64,000 nt of DNA from Cupriavidus metallidurans CH34 (GCF_000196015.1 NC_007973.1:682001-746000), one strand, 5' to 3'; shown: positions 27,038 to 36,283, counted from the first letter of the stretch. Translations and numbers: made by a program. Notes: a model not told the origin generated them from the letters alone.

Positions 27038-27099
27038 GATGGACTCCTTGCTAAGCGTATTCGGTTCGGGTGGCTCTGACGGATCGGTGGCCTGCGGAT

Positions 27100-28293
27100 T
27101 CAGGTGCTACGGGCGCGCAGCATCAGCTTGCGTAACGGCGACACGCCCTCCTGCCGGCCGCGGCGCTCGGCTTCATGCGAGGGCGCCAGTTGCATGGCCA
27201 TCGCCTGCAGCGCCCGGGCGATGCTGCTGCGCTTGCTCAGCTTCGCAACCGGCTCCCCGTGGCTGACGGCTTCGTCCACGGCCGCCGGATCGTCTGGCAG
27301 GGTAAAGGCCACCTTCATGCCGAAGATCTCTTCCATCGTGGTTCGGGGCACTTCGTTCTTGCGACCTACGCGGTTCAGCACCACGCGAATCTTGTCGTCG
27401 GGGTAGTGCAGCGCGCGCAGGATGTCGAGCAACCGGCGGCTGGGGCGGCCGAATGCGATGCTCGGCTCGGTCACCACGCAAATGCGGTCGCTGTGGTCGA
27501 GCATGCTGATCGACAGCGGGTCGATGCTCTGCCCGACGTCGAAGATCACGTAGTCGTAGTTCGGCTGCATGACCGACAGGATCCACTCGAGCTTTTCCTT
27601 CTGGATCTGGCTGGCACGCACCGGGTCGGCCGCGCCCGCCAGCATGTCGAATCCGTTGTCCACGTGAACGAGACAGGCTTCCAGGAACGCCGCGTCCATG
27701 CGATCGATCTGGCTGCAGATTTCCGACAATGTGCTGGGCGGCGCCTTGTCGGTCACGATGTACGTCAGATCCCCGAAGTACCGGTTCAGGTCGACGACGA
27801 GCACACGCTTGCCGAAGTGGCGGGCGAGGGCGTCGCCAAGGTTTGCGGCCACGAAGCTGGTACCAGCGCCGCCCTTGCAGGAGATCATCGATATGACCTG
27901 CGCTACCTCCTGCATGCGCGGCACGTGCGTGGCTTCCACGCGCTTCAGCGCCTCGACAAGCTGGCCTTTGTCCAGCGGCCATGGCAGCACATCGCGCACG
28001 CCGGCACGCATCGCCTGGATCAGCACGCTGGAATCCTGCGATTGTGTGATCAGGATGCAGGGCAGTTCGGGGTGCTGCTGGCGCAGGGTTTCCACCCCGA
28101 ACATCTGCGCGGGTCCGATTTCGGACAGATCGAGCACCAGCAGATCGGCCATGCGCAGCCGGCTCGCCTGGAATGGCAGACGCGCTAGACCTTCCTGCAG
28201 CGACGTGGTCTGGAAGTTTCCGGCGATGGTAGCGAGCCGATTGATCTCCGCCAGCCGTGCGGTGTCATCGGATGCAATCAGGATCTTCAGCAT
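27100..28293 (-). CDS. tadZ: Tad pilus localisation protein TadZ (CpaE)
   Basis: TadZ/CpaE proteins place the Tad machinery in the cell. Residues 1-125 form an atypical receiver-like domain, and residues from about 135 a ParA/MinD-type ATPase. The P-loop reads [15 protein letters not shown]: the deviant-Walker lysine is kept but the usual GK[ST] lysine is replaced by T, a common state in this family. [13 protein letters not shown] matches the switch II region. The gene precedes tadA by about 60 bp. Confidence 0.92.
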   Translation of the reverse strand: MLKILIASDDTARLAEINRLATIAGNFQTTSLQEGLARLPFQASRLRMADLLVLDLSEIGPAQMFGVETLRQQHPELPCILITQSQDSSVLIQAMRAGVRDVLPWPLDKGQLVEALKRVEATHVPRMQEVAQVISMISCKGGAGTSFVAANLGDALARHFGKRVLVVDLNRYFGDLTYIVTDKAPPSTLSEICSQIDRMDAAFLEACLVHVDNGFDMLAGAADPVRASQIQKEKLEWILSVMQPNYDYVIFDVGQSIDPLSISMLDHSDRICVVTEPSIAFGRPSRRLLDILRALHYPDDKIRVVLNRVGRKNEVPRTTMEEIFGMKVAFTLPDDPAAVDEAVSHGEPVAKLSKRSSIARALQAMAMQLAPSHEAERRGRQEGVSPLRKLMLRARST

Positions 28294-28353
28294 GGTGTCC
28301 TCGCGATGTTCGGGTCGGATGGGTGGAATGGATGGAAATGGGTGGATTGGGTC

Positions 28354-28812
28354 TCAGCTACACACCGACCCGCCGGTCGATGTCTGCATGCTCTCGCGTG
28401 TCATGGTGGTCGTGAACGGCGGCATGCCGATGCGCAACCGCATCACGGGGATCATGGTGGCGATGGTCACGTTGGACACGCTCACGGTTACTGTCTGGCA
28501 GGTGGAGCGCGCCGTGGCGGGATCGCTGTCGCAGCCCGTCGGCGAGTAGGCCACGCTGATATTCGAGTCCTGCAGTAGCGGCAGCATGTTTTCCATCCTG
28601 GTCTTGATGATGCTGGCGCCGGAATCGCAGACCACGGCCGACCGCGCGGCCATGCGCGTGACTTCAGCGGCGGTGTTCCAGTAGAACAGCACGCGCGAGA
28701 ACTCCATGATGCCGATCAGCAGCGTGAAGAACATGCCGGCGATAAGGGCGAACTCCACGGCGGCCAGGCCGCGCTGGCGTGCGAAGCGGAGCGGATGGGC
28801 GCGATGTTTCAT
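28354..28812 (-). CDS. tadE: TadE-like minor pseudopilin
   Basis: The 152-residue protein has a short basic leader (RFARQRG), then LAAVEFALIAGMFFTLLIG, the TadE processing and membrane signature with a Gly cleavage position and the +5-type Glu. A periplasmic domain with several Cys residues follows. It would be processed by the prepilin peptidase at 35355-35858 and act as a minor pilin or assembly factor. Its ATG overlaps the upstream gene's stop by 4 bp. Confidence 0.85.
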   Translation of the reverse strand: MKHRAHPLRFARQRGLAAVEFALIAGMFFTLLIGIMEFSRVLFYWNTAAEVTRMAARSAVVCDSGASIIKTRMENMLPLLQDSNISVAYSPTGCDSDPATARSTCQTVTVSVSNVTIATMIPVMRLRIGMPPFTTTMTRESMQTSTGGSVCS

Positions 28813-29339
28813 AGCACTTGCCTCATGACGGTGGTGATGTCGCCGAAGGTCAGGCCGGACACGTTGATGAACGACTGCAGCGGCGTGTAGGTATAGCCGC
28901 TGATCCTGACGGCGATCAGGTTCACGGTGCCGGCCTGCGTGCCGCTGCCGCCACCGGTACTGTCGTAGGTCGCGACGTTGCTGAAGGTTTGGGTGGCGCC
29001 GGGGCAGCCGGACGAATCGACGCGATCGCAGATGATCACCATGGCGGTGGTCAACCCGGGTGCCAGAGGCTGGCCCGAGCAGCCGGTGTTACCGTAGGCC
29101 GCCAGGCACTTGGTGGCCGCCGTCGGATAGGCGACGTCATCGGGCGAATACTGCGACAGGTAACGTGCTGCCGAGCGGGTGGCCTTGGTCAGCGTGTCGT
29201 ACTGGTAGATCGCGCGGCCGAACTCGGCCACGCCGCACGCCATCAGCAGCATCGGCACGAGCATGATGCCGAACTCGACTGCGGCGACGCCGCGCTGGCG
29301 CGTGCGGGATTGCCTGTGTGCGTTGGTCAGTCGTTTCAT
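28809..29339 (-). CDS. TadE-like minor pseudopilin (second copy)
   Basis: The 176-residue paralogue begins with a basic leader ending QRG and then VAAVEFGIMLVPMLLMACG, the same pseudopilin type as its neighbour, with AEFGRAIYQYDTLTKATR following the membrane segment as in TadE. Two TadE-like genes and tadG are common in Tad loci, where they are named TadE, TadF and TadG; which role each plays here is unclear, so it could be called tadF. A good AGGAG site precedes ATG 29339. Confidence 0.85.
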   Translation of the reverse strand: MKRLTNAHRQSRTRQRGVAAVEFGIMLVPMLLMACGVAEFGRAIYQYDTLTKATRSAARYLSQYSPDDVAYPTAATKCLAAYGNTGCSGQPLAPGLTTAMVIICDRVDSSGCPGATQTFSNVATYDSTGGGSGTQAGTVNLIAVRISGYTYTPLQSFINVSGLTFGDITTVMRQVL

Positions 29340-29348
29340 GATCGACTC

Positions 29349-30653
29349 CTATTGCACCAGCACCGGGACGAGCGGGCCGACGCCGGTACTCGCGCCCGGC
29401 ATGCCCTGCGTGGCGCAGGGGCTGCCCGGCAGGCTCGAGTCGCCGCGATACTCGAGATGCACCGTGTCGATGTTGCCGCCCTGCTGCATGGGGTCGACCA
29501 TCAACACGCAGGCCCAGCCCGTGACGTTGGCCTGATGGGTGCCCGGCGTGCTGAACGTTGAGCAGTCGACGATCGGCGCCAGCACCAGGCGCCGGTCAGC
29601 GCCAGCCTGATAGGTGGCCTGCGACGCGGCTGAGCCTTTCGTGCTCAGGCCCGTAACGGAGTCACTCTGATAGGGCTGGTATGTCTTGCGGGCAGCCAGG
29701 AAATTCGGCTGGGAGGCCCCCTTGCTGTCGGTCGATGTGCCGTTGTAAGCGTTGTTCTGCGCCGTCCACGTTGTGCTCGTATAGGCGAAACCCGTAAAGT
29801 CGGTCACACCGGTGGTCTTGTTCGTGGTGATGCCGAAGCGGCTGTTCCACGCGTCCGAGAGCGAGGCCTTGTTGCCGGTTGTCCCGATCTGGGTGTTCAA
29901 GGCGGGCAGATTGCATTGGCCCGCTCCCTGAAGCTGGGTGTCCAGAGCAGGTGTGTTGCCCTTGCCACCGCTCAGGTCGGCCCAGCCGAAGTTCCCACCT
30001 CCGTAGACGCCCCCGCCCGAGGTCCCAATCTTGGCTGTCAGCCATTGACCGATCGTGTATCCGCCGGGCACCGCCGGCGTGGCAGTGTCGGGTCTGCAGA
30101 TGTACACAGGAATCGCGCAGGTGGTCTGCGCCGAAGTCGTCGTTGCGACAGCGAAGGCCCCAACCGTGTTCGCTCCGATGTGGATGCCAGGAATCGCATT
30201 CAGTACCTGCGCGAACCAGTTCGCGATGTTGCCACGCGAGACGTCGCATTTGACGTACTTGATCGTGTTCAGCGCGTAGGTGACCGAGTTCTTGTCCAGA
30301 AAGGGATTCGCCAACGAATCGCTGTAGGTCACGGATTCGGCCGATGTGATGTTCGGCTGCTGTTCCAGGTTGCCCTGGAACAGCACCAGGTTGCGGGCCG
30401 CCGCGGTCAGGCCGGCGGCTTCGGAAACCGTTAGCGGGGTAGCACCGGTCAGGTCGCGCGCTGCGGCCAGCGCGCACGAATCCGCGCGGTTCTGCAACTC
30501 GCTCTTGCTCACATACAGTTTGCCGAGATCGAGTGCCAGGCCGATGAAGCCGACCAGCACCACGATCATGAGGCCGACGATGATGGCAACGGCGCCGCGC
30601 TGCCTCTCGTGAATGCGAGGCAGTGACATGCCGCGAGACCTGGTTGTGGACAT
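29349..30653 (-). CDS. tadG: TadG-like pilus assembly protein
   Basis: The 434-residue protein begins RQRGAVAIIVGLMIVVLVGF followed by LALDLGKLYVSKSELQNRAD, the TadG/TadE-like N-terminal anchor with its typical ALD-G and NRAD-ALAAA block. A large periplasmic part of about 370 residues follows, rich in Asn, Thr and Gly. ATG 30653 is chosen because GGGGAG lies 7 nt before it. The first residues (MSTTRSRGMSLPRIHE) include an alternative ATG at 30629. It precedes the two tadE-like genes. Confidence 0.82.
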   Translation of the reverse strand: MSTTRSRGMSLPRIHERQRGAVAIIVGLMIVVLVGFIGLALDLGKLYVSKSELQNRADSCALAAARDLTGATPLTVSEAAGLTAAARNLVLFQGNLEQQPNITSAESVTYSDSLANPFLDKNSVTYALNTIKYVKCDVSRGNIANWFAQVLNAIPGIHIGANTVGAFAVATTTSAQTTCAIPVYICRPDTATPAVPGGYTIGQWLTAKIGTSGGGVYGGGNFGWADLSGGKGNTPALDTQLQGAGQCNLPALNTQIGTTGNKASLSDAWNSRFGITTNKTTGVTDFTGFAYTSTTWTAQNNAYNGTSTDSKGASQPNFLAARKTYQPYQSDSVTGLSTKGSAASQATYQAGADRRLVLAPIVDCSTFSTPGTHQANVTGWACVLMVDPMQQGGNIDTVHLEYRGDSSLPGSPCATQGMPGASTGVGPLVPVLVQ

Positions 30654-30675
30654 GATGGTGCTCCCCGCGGTTTGC

Positions 30676-31023
30676 TTAGCGTTGGCTGCCGCCGCCCATA
30701 CCCACGCCGCCATACCCGCCCGCGCCGAAGTCGATGCCGAAACCACCGACGGGGCTGCCCGTTCCGGTCTGGACGCGGATCAGCGAGCGGTCGAAGTTAC
30801 GCATGGCGGCTACGGCGGTCTTGCCGTCGGTGCCGTCCATGGTCGGCAATCCGGCCGGCGCATCCGGGTTGATGATCTGCTGCTGCTTGACCGCGGCGAG
30901 GGCCTCGCCGCGATGCTGGTCCCACGACGGCGTCGAGGTCATGCAGCCGGACAGTCCGATGCAGGCCAGGGTGCCAACCGCCAGCACTGTGGCGCCACGC
31001 GAAAGCTTGAGTGTCTTGTTCAT
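30676..31023 (-). CDS. Small Gly-rich lipoprotein of the Tad operon
   Basis: The 115-residue protein has a lipobox (GLSGC, Cys at about 27) and ends in a Gly-rich tail (GGYGGVGMGGGSQR). It lies between the secretin and tadG genes, 35 bp after the secretin, with a good AAGGAG site. A short outer-membrane lipoprotein next to the secretin suggests a pilotin-like or RcpB/CpaD-like role, but there is no sequence evidence beyond location and lipidation. Confidence 0.75.
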   Translation of the reverse strand: MNKTLKLSRGATVLAVGTLACIGLSGCMTSTPSWDQHRGEALAAVKQQQIINPDAPAGLPTMDGTDGKTAVAAMRNFDRSLIRVQTGTGSPVGGFGIDFGAGGYGGVGMGGGSQR

Positions 31024-31058
31024 GATCGTTCTCCTTAGTTTCCCTTGCGCGTGGCGGA

Positions 31059-32921
31059 TCAGTTGCTGCCCGTGGTGCCGGGGGTGGTCGCGGCCGCGGC
31101 CCTTGCCTGGGCCAGGCGGAGCGCAGTGGCCTCGATGCGCGCGACACGCGCGCTGTTGTCCTCGGGCGGAGTGGCGGCTACGAGGTCACGTGCGGGCCCC
31201 TGGGGCGGCCGTGGCCCCACGGTTGCCACTGGTGCTGGCGAAGCCGCGGGGGCCGACGGCGCCGGCTCGTCCAGGAGCTTGCCGATCGGAGTGGGGCTGG
31301 TGGGAACCGACGTGGTCGGGCCGGCTTCGCTGCGCGGGGTCGAAGGCACGGGAGCAGGTGCCGTGGCGGGCGCGGCGGGTTGCGAAGGCGCCGGTGCCGG
31401 CTGCGGAGCAGGCCTGCCCTTGCCTTCCATGTTGCCCATGAAGTAGAGCGACAGCGGGTCAGGCGTAGTGAAGCCGTCGGTCGGCAGCGGATAGTTCTGC
31501 GTCTGCATTGGCTTGACCAGGTGCGGCGTGATGATGAACACCAGCTCGGTCAGGTCTTGCTGGAACTGCGTGCTGCGGAACAGCGTGCCAAGCACCGGAA
31601 CCTCACCAGCGCCAGGCAGTGCCTTCAGCGAGCCACGTGCGCTGTCCTGCAGCAGGCCACCGATCGCGAAGCTCTCGCCATCGCGCATCTGCACGGTGGT
31701 GGAGGCGCGGCGAGTCGTGATGAGCGGCAGGATCGTCTGTCCGGTCAGCGTGCTGCCGCTGACCGTTGCCCCAGTTGGCGACAGTTCCGAGACTTCCGGC
31801 GACACCTTCAGGTGGATCCGTCCATTGGCCAGCACGGTCGGGGTGAACTTCAGCCCCACGCCGAACTCTTCTTCCTGCAGCGTGATGGTGGAGGCGCCAC
31901 CGAGCGCGTTGCTCTGCGCGACCGGGATGTAGATCTTGCCGCCTGCGAGGAAGCTGGCTTCTTGACCGCTGATGGTGACCAGATTCGGTTCGGCAAGAAC
32001 CTTTACCAGGCTGTCGTTCTTCTGCGCGTCGATCGCGAGATTGAACGGCTTGTTGTTGGCCTTGCTACCGAAGATGCCGGCCGCCGCACCCGTGAGCAGG
32101 TTCGAGATCACGCCACCGGTCCACGATCCGAAGCCGCCCTGGATATTGACTGCCGAACCGAGCTGGTTGAGCAGCGTCTTGGAGACTTCGGCAACCTTCA
32201 CCTCCAACATCACCTGCTGCGGGGTGTCGACGGACATCATGTTGAGCACGCCGCCCTTCTTGCCGTTGGCGCCGTCGCCCTGTGCCGCGTTGGCGTACGC
32301 CTGGGCGATATCCATGGCCTGCAGTGCAGCCTGTGAACTGGAGACGCTGCCGGTCAGTACCAGATTGTCCGCGGCGGTCATCACGCGGATGCCCGATTCA
32401 CCCGGCAGCAACTGGGCCAGCGAGGTCTGCAGTCCGTTCGAGTCCGCGTTGACCACCACGTTGATGATGCTGCAACCGCCACTGCGGCCCTGCACGATCA
32501 TGTTGGTGGTGCCCACGCTGCGGCCGAGGACATAGAGCGTCTGCGGCGACACCATCGTGGCCTGCACGACGTTCGGGTTGCCCAGCGTGCGGTTGCGTAC
32601 TGGCTCGGGCAGCGGAATCAGCTGCGACTTGCCGATCGGCACGATCACGCTCGATTCGTTGCGGATCGCGCCGGAGCAGTTCGGGCCCCGGGCGTCAGCG
32701 GCGATCGAGGGGGCGGCGGGCACGGGCGCCATGCTGATGGTCATCTGCACGGGTCCTCCCGGGACCTTGACCGCTGGCGAGGCCGCCGCCGGCGTGGTCG
32801 ACCTGGCGACGTTGCCGGCTTCTACCGCGACCTGTGCCGCGGCGGCGAGCGGTGTGCAGAGGATGGCGGCCAGGACGAAGTGGCGTGTGCCGCGTGCTGC
32901 TTCAGTTGTCTTCTGGTTCAT
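31059..32921 (-). CDS. cpaC: Tad pilus outer-membrane secretin RcpA (CpaC)
   Basis: This protein forms the outer-membrane channel of the Flp pilus. After a signal peptide, the 620-residue product has the N-terminal pilus/BON-type region (VPIGKSQLIPLPEPVRNRTL, near residue 95), then the secretin domain with EVKVAEVSKTLLNQLGS, FGVGLKFTPTVLANGRI and VPVLGTLFRSTQFQQDLTEL through ITPHLVKP at about 475. The last ~110 residues are Pro/Ala-rich with a helical end, which is unusual for the family. A GGGGGGAG site precedes ATG 32921. Confidence 0.94.
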   Translation of the reverse strand: MNQKTTEAARGTRHFVLAAILCTPLAAAAQVAVEAGNVARSTTPAAASPAVKVPGGPVQMTISMAPVPAAPSIAADARGPNCSGAIRNESSVIVPIGKSQLIPLPEPVRNRTLGNPNVVQATMVSPQTLYVLGRSVGTTNMIVQGRSGGCSIINVVVNADSNGLQTSLAQLLPGESGIRVMTAADNLVLTGSVSSSQAALQAMDIAQAYANAAQGDGANGKKGGVLNMMSVDTPQQVMLEVKVAEVSKTLLNQLGSAVNIQGGFGSWTGGVISNLLTGAAAGIFGSKANNKPFNLAIDAQKNDSLVKVLAEPNLVTISGQEASFLAGGKIYIPVAQSNALGGASTITLQEEEFGVGLKFTPTVLANGRIHLKVSPEVSELSPTGATVSGSTLTGQTILPLITTRRASTTVQMRDGESFAIGGLLQDSARGSLKALPGAGEVPVLGTLFRSTQFQQDLTELVFIITPHLVKPMQTQNYPLPTDGFTTPDPLSLYFMGNMEGKGRPAPQPAPAPSQPAAPATAPAPVPSTPRSEAGPTTSVPTSPTPIGKLLDEPAPSAPAASPAPVATVGPRPPQGPARDLVAATPPEDNSARVARIEATALRLAQARAAAATTPGTTGSN

Positions 32922-33008
32922 TTTTGATCTCCCCCCGGAGAGTGAAGCGGATCTGGATGCGCTAAGCGTCTAGGTGTCTCGGTGCTTCGGCTGTTTCACC
33001 CTTTACGG

Positions 33009-33854
33009 TCAGAAGCACTCCAGGCTGCCCTGGATGCCTGCGAGCACGCCGACGCAGTTGCCAGCGCGCGGTGCGGCGGCGACCGTGCGGGTCTTGACCA
33101 CCGTGCGCGTAACGGGAGCCGGCGCAGCGAGCGGAGCCGGCGCGGGCAGTTCGGCCTTGCCGAGCAGCGTGTGCTTGGTGGCGCCGCCCGTGTTGATGTC
33201 GGCCACGTCCATCTGATTGCGCAGCACCAGCGACAGCGTTCCCACGCTGCGCGCCACGTCGAGCTTCTCGGCCTGATCCGGCGAGACTTCCAGCGTCACG
33301 GCGTTGACCACCTTCGGCTGCGTGTCATCGCGGCTGACCTGTTGCGCCACGGCCAGCACCAGAATCTTCTCGAGCACGATCTTCGAGATGCTGCCGTTCT
33401 GCGCGCTCTTGGTGTCCTCGTTGGTGTTGACGATCACATCGACGTAGTTGCCTGGCAGCGCGAAGCCAGCCACGCCCACCACATCGTTGACACGAACCGT
33501 GATGGCGCGCTTGCCGTCGTTGATGACGGCGGAGAGGCCGCCCTTGGTGCCCACCGGCGCCAGCTTCGCGTCGATAATGGGCTCGCCGCGTTGCAAGCTG
33601 GTGCGGACCACGCGCCCGTCCAGCGTCTTGGGATCTTCGAACGCACCGGGCGGCACGCTGCCGGCGGGCCAGCTGACGAGCTTGAGCTGGCTGCCATTGA
33701 GCGGCTGGCCGAGATCGAGATCGTTCGCGGCCACCACCACCTGCTTGACCGAGCTGGACGACTGCTGCAGCAGCCAGCGGGATGCGGAAACCACCGCCGC
33801 CGCGCCGGCCACCAGCGCAATCAGCAGCATCAGGATTGCTCGCGTGTTCTTCAT
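33009..33854 (-). CDS. cpaB: Tad pilus assembly protein RcpC (CpaB)
   Basis: The 281-residue periplasmic protein is anchored by an N-terminal helix (LMLLIALVAGAAAVVSASRW). Next comes an SAF domain (VVVAANDLDLGQPLNGSQLK), GEPIIDAKLAP and the RcpC block VRVNDVVGVAGFALPGNYVD, then VNAVTLEVSPDQAEKLDVAR. Such proteins stabilise or gate the secretin. The start at ATG 33854 has a GGGGAGAG site; longer upstream reading overlaps the ATPase gene and is not real. Confidence 0.93.
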   Translation of the reverse strand: MKNTRAILMLLIALVAGAAAVVSASRWLLQQSSSSVKQVVVAANDLDLGQPLNGSQLKLVSWPAGSVPPGAFEDPKTLDGRVVRTSLQRGEPIIDAKLAPVGTKGGLSAVINDGKRAITVRVNDVVGVAGFALPGNYVDVIVNTNEDTKSAQNGSISKIVLEKILVLAVAQQVSRDDTQPKVVNAVTLEVSPDQAEKLDVARSVGTLSLVLRNQMDVADINTGGATKHTLLGKAELPAPAPLAAPAPVTRTVVKTRTVAAAPRAGNCVGVLAGIQGSLECF

Positions 33855-33898
33855 GATGACTCTCCCCTCGTATGTACTTGCTTCCTGGTTGGGCTGAC

Positions 33899-35311
33899 TC
33901 AGCCCGCTGCACGATGGCCGGCGGGCCAGCGGTGTTCGTTGTCCGGCGGTGGTGCTTCCGGTTTGCCCTGCAATCCGTAGTAGCTCTGCCAGGCGCGGCA
34001 CAGGCTCTCTTCCGTGACTTGCGGTGCGTGGCCGTGGTAGCGCACGTGCGATGCCACAAGCCGCAACAGGTCGCGCGGGATGCACGCGAGCAGGGGTGTG
34101 TCGCTGGAGAAATGCAGGCTCTCCAGCAGGAAATCGAAGGCGGGCTCCGGCCACGTCAGACCGAGTTCGGTGGCCGTGCGCAGGCAGACTTCGCGGTAGT
34201 CGTCGATCGGCAGCGGCCCCACGTAGAGCTTGCTGCCAAGCCGGCGCAGGAACGCATCGTCGCTGAGGTCCGTGGGCGAAAGGTTGGTCGAGAACACCGG
34301 CCATACGTCGAAGGGCACCGAGAACCGCACGCCGCTATGAAGCGTGAACATGTCGATGCCGCGGTCCAGCGGCACGATCCAGCGATTCAGTAACTGTTCG
34401 ACACCGACCATCTGCCGGCCAAGGTCATCCACGATGTAGATGCCGTTGTTGGCCTTCATGTGCGGGGGTGCCTGATAGAAGCCCGAGTTGCTGTCGTAGC
34501 GCAGGTCGAGCATCGACAGCGTCAGTTCGCCGCCGGTCAGCACGACGGGACGATGGCAGACGACCCAGCGGCGGTCTATTGACCGGCGGGCGGACGAAGC
34601 CTCGCTGTCGTCGATGGGGGTGTGCACGAGCGGGTCCATGATCTGGATGATCTCGCCCGCCACGGTGATCGCATGGGGCACGGGCACCGCGCCGGGCAAC
34701 AGCGCACCGAGTCGCTGCGCCAGGTAGGTCTTGCCGCTGCCCGGCGGGCCGTAGATCATCAGCGCGCGGGCGGTGTTCAGCGCCATGCCGATGCTGTCGA
34801 GCAGATGGACCGGCGCCACCAGGTTGTGGAATGCCGCGGTGACATCCGCCTTCGTGACCGATGTGTGATGAATCGAGTGATGCTGAATCGCATCGAGGTA
34901 AGCCTGAAGCGTGACCGGCGCGGCACCGGAGTAGCTGCAGCGGGCCGAGGTCTCCGCGGCGCGGGCGTAACCTGCGTCGGTCAGGCGGAATCGCACGTCG
35001 ATGTCGCTGGCGCCGCGATGGGCCACTTCCAGCAGCCGTTCGCGAACGGCGACGGTCGCGATCTCGTTCACCACCGAAGCGGGCAGCTTGAGCGTGTCCG
35101 TCAGAATCGTCAGGGAGACGCTGCGGTGCAGGTAGGCGGCCTTCAGCAACAAGCCCAGCAGCAACGCGATCTCCAGACCGGTATCCGCGATGGATCGCGG
35201 CGGAACGTGCCAGGCCGGCAGCGCGTCGTGATCAGCCTGGGCATGCCGCACCATCGAGGCGACTGCCTCGGGGAGTCTTGTTGCCTGGCCTGCTTCGTGG
35301 TGCTCTAACAT
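33899..35311 (-). CDS. AAA+ ATPase within the Tad operon
   Basis: The 470-residue cytoplasmic protein has a winged-helix-like N-terminal part (about 40-125, with LTDTLKLPASVVNEIATVAV) and a AAA+ domain: Walker A GPPGSGKTYLAQ at about 187, Walker B GIYIVDDLGRQ at about 295 and a sensor-1 Asn in VFSTNLSP at about 337. It lies between the prepilin peptidase gene and cpaB, 45 bp from the latter, so it belongs to the pilus operon. It is not a standard Tad component of Aggregatibacter or Caulobacter. I infer a role in assembly control or quality control. Confidence 0.85.
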   Translation of the reverse strand: MLEHHEAGQATRLPEAVASMVRHAQADHDALPAWHVPPRSIADTGLEIALLLGLLLKAAYLHRSVSLTILTDTLKLPASVVNEIATVAVRERLLEVAHRGASDIDVRFRLTDAGYARAAETSARCSYSGAAPVTLQAYLDAIQHHSIHHTSVTKADVTAAFHNLVAPVHLLDSIGMALNTARALMIYGPPGSGKTYLAQRLGALLPGAVPVPHAITVAGEIIQIMDPLVHTPIDDSEASSARRSIDRRWVVCHRPVVLTGGELTLSMLDLRYDSNSGFYQAPPHMKANNGIYIVDDLGRQMVGVEQLLNRWIVPLDRGIDMFTLHSGVRFSVPFDVWPVFSTNLSPTDLSDDAFLRRLGSKLYVGPLPIDDYREVCLRTATELGLTWPEPAFDFLLESLHFSSDTPLLACIPRDLLRLVASHVRYHGHAPQVTEESLCRAWQSYYGLQGKPEAPPPDNEHRWPAGHRAAG

Positions 35312-35354
35312 TGCCGTTCCCCTTGTGTTTGTCCCTTGCGGTCCTGTTGGTCCA

Positions 35355-35858
35355 TCACGTGCTGGCGAACAGCATGGTCAGCGTGCCGGCCGCGATCGCC
35401 ACCCCATAGGGCAGGGAGCCGACGGATGCGCCACCTTGTCCAGTGAGCGCGATCCCGCCGAGGTTGCGCACGACCTGGCGGCCCTTGCCGGATGCCAGCA
35501 CAAGCGTCAGGGCCCACACGCCTCCGATGACGAACGACGCCAGCGCGATCGATGCGGCAAGACTTGCGCCGAGCCACGCGCCCACGGCGGCCATCAGCTT
35601 GACGTCGCCGGCGGCCATGCCGCGCAGCAGGTAAATGGGCAGGAAGATGCCAAGGCCCGTCAGCCAGCCCAGCGCCCAGGTGGACGCGCCGGCGGCCAGG
35701 CCGTGGATCGTCATCTGGACGGGCAACGCCACCAGCCACGCGCCAAACGTCAGCCAGTTCGGAATGCGGCGCCGCTGCAGATCCGTGGCGGCGGCGGTCA
35801 GCACCACCGCGATAACGATGGGGCCGATATAGGGTGAGAGCGTCGGGATGGTGGTCAT
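35355..35858 (-). CDS. cpaA: Flp prepilin peptidase TadV (CpaA)
   Basis: This A24-family aspartic peptidase cleaves the Flp and TadE leaders. The 167-residue polytopic protein has both catalytic aspartates: D in TDLQRRRIPNWLT (about residue 26) and D in GMAAGDVKLMAA, the GxGD-like motif (about residue 84). It has about five transmembrane helices and no N-methylase domain, as is usual for Tad loci. It follows the flp genes and precedes the AAA+ gene. Confidence 0.92.
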   Translation of the reverse strand: MTTIPTLSPYIGPIVIAVVLTAAATDLQRRRIPNWLTFGAWLVALPVQMTIHGLAAGASTWALGWLTGLGIFLPIYLLRGMAAGDVKLMAAVGAWLGASLAASIALASFVIGGVWALTLVLASGKGRQVVRNLGGIALTGQGGASVGSLPYGVAIAAGTLTMLFAST

Positions 35859-35895
35859 GGCGTGCTCGGCTCGTTTTGGTTGGGTGCGGCCCGTT

Positions 35896-36069
35896 TCAGG
35901 GCACCTCCGCGGCGACCATGTCGTAGAGCGCCTTGAGATTGGTGCCGAGGAGGCTCACCGCGCCGATGATGACCATGGCAATCAGCGCCCCCAGCAACGC
36001 GTACTCGATGGACGTCACGCCGCGCGTGTCACGTCGGAAGGTGTCGCACATGATCTTGAGACTGGACAT
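35896..36069 (-). CDS. flp: Flp pilin (divergent copy)
   Basis: This 57-residue Flp prepilin is encoded by ATG 36069 to TGA 35896. A short basic leader (FRRDTRG) is followed by VTSIEYALLGALIAMVIIG, the Flp motif with Gly cleavage site and Glu-Tyr (+4/+5). It differs most from the two neighbouring pilins: it has a Leu-Leu-Gly in the helix, and its C-terminus is ALYDMVAAEVP. It would be cleaved by CpaA and assembled through the Tad system, perhaps as a minor or variant pilin. Confidence 0.9.
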   Translation of the reverse strand: MSSLKIMCDTFRRDTRGVTSIEYALLGALIAMVIIGAVSLLGTNLKALYDMVAAEVP

Positions 36070-36109
36070 GGTGGTCTCCTCGATGGCGTGTCGTGTCGGG
36101 TGACTAGGC

Positions 36110-36283
36110 TCAGGACAGTTCCGAGGCGATCGTGTTGAAGATGCTGCTCAGGTTCGTACCGACGAGCTGCACCGAGGCGATGATCACGACCGCGATCAAG
36201 GCGGCGATCAGGCCGTACTCGATGGCGGTGACGCCGTCGTCGTCGCGGAGAAATGCCTTCAGGCTGACGAAGTGGTTAGACAT
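36110..36283 (-). CDS. flp: Flp pilin
   Basis: The 57-residue prepilin (ATG 36283 to TGA 36110) has the leader LKAFLRDDDG, then VTAIEYGLIAALIAVVIIAS. Its hydrophobic core matches the next flp gene almost residue for residue, whereas the tail (SSIFNTIASELS) differs. An AAGGAG ribosome site precedes it. It is the middle gene of a three-pilin array at the head of the Tad operon. Confidence 0.92.
   Translation of the reverse strand: MSNHFVSLKAFLRDDDGVTAIEYGLIAALIAVVIIASVQLVGTNLSSIFNTIASELS

Noticed and set aside
33855..34304. Longer version of cpaB starting at 34304
   Set aside because: The extra 150 residues overlap the AAA+ ATPase gene in another frame and are Arg/Pro-rich; ATG 33854 has a strong ribosome site and begins at the membrane anchor.
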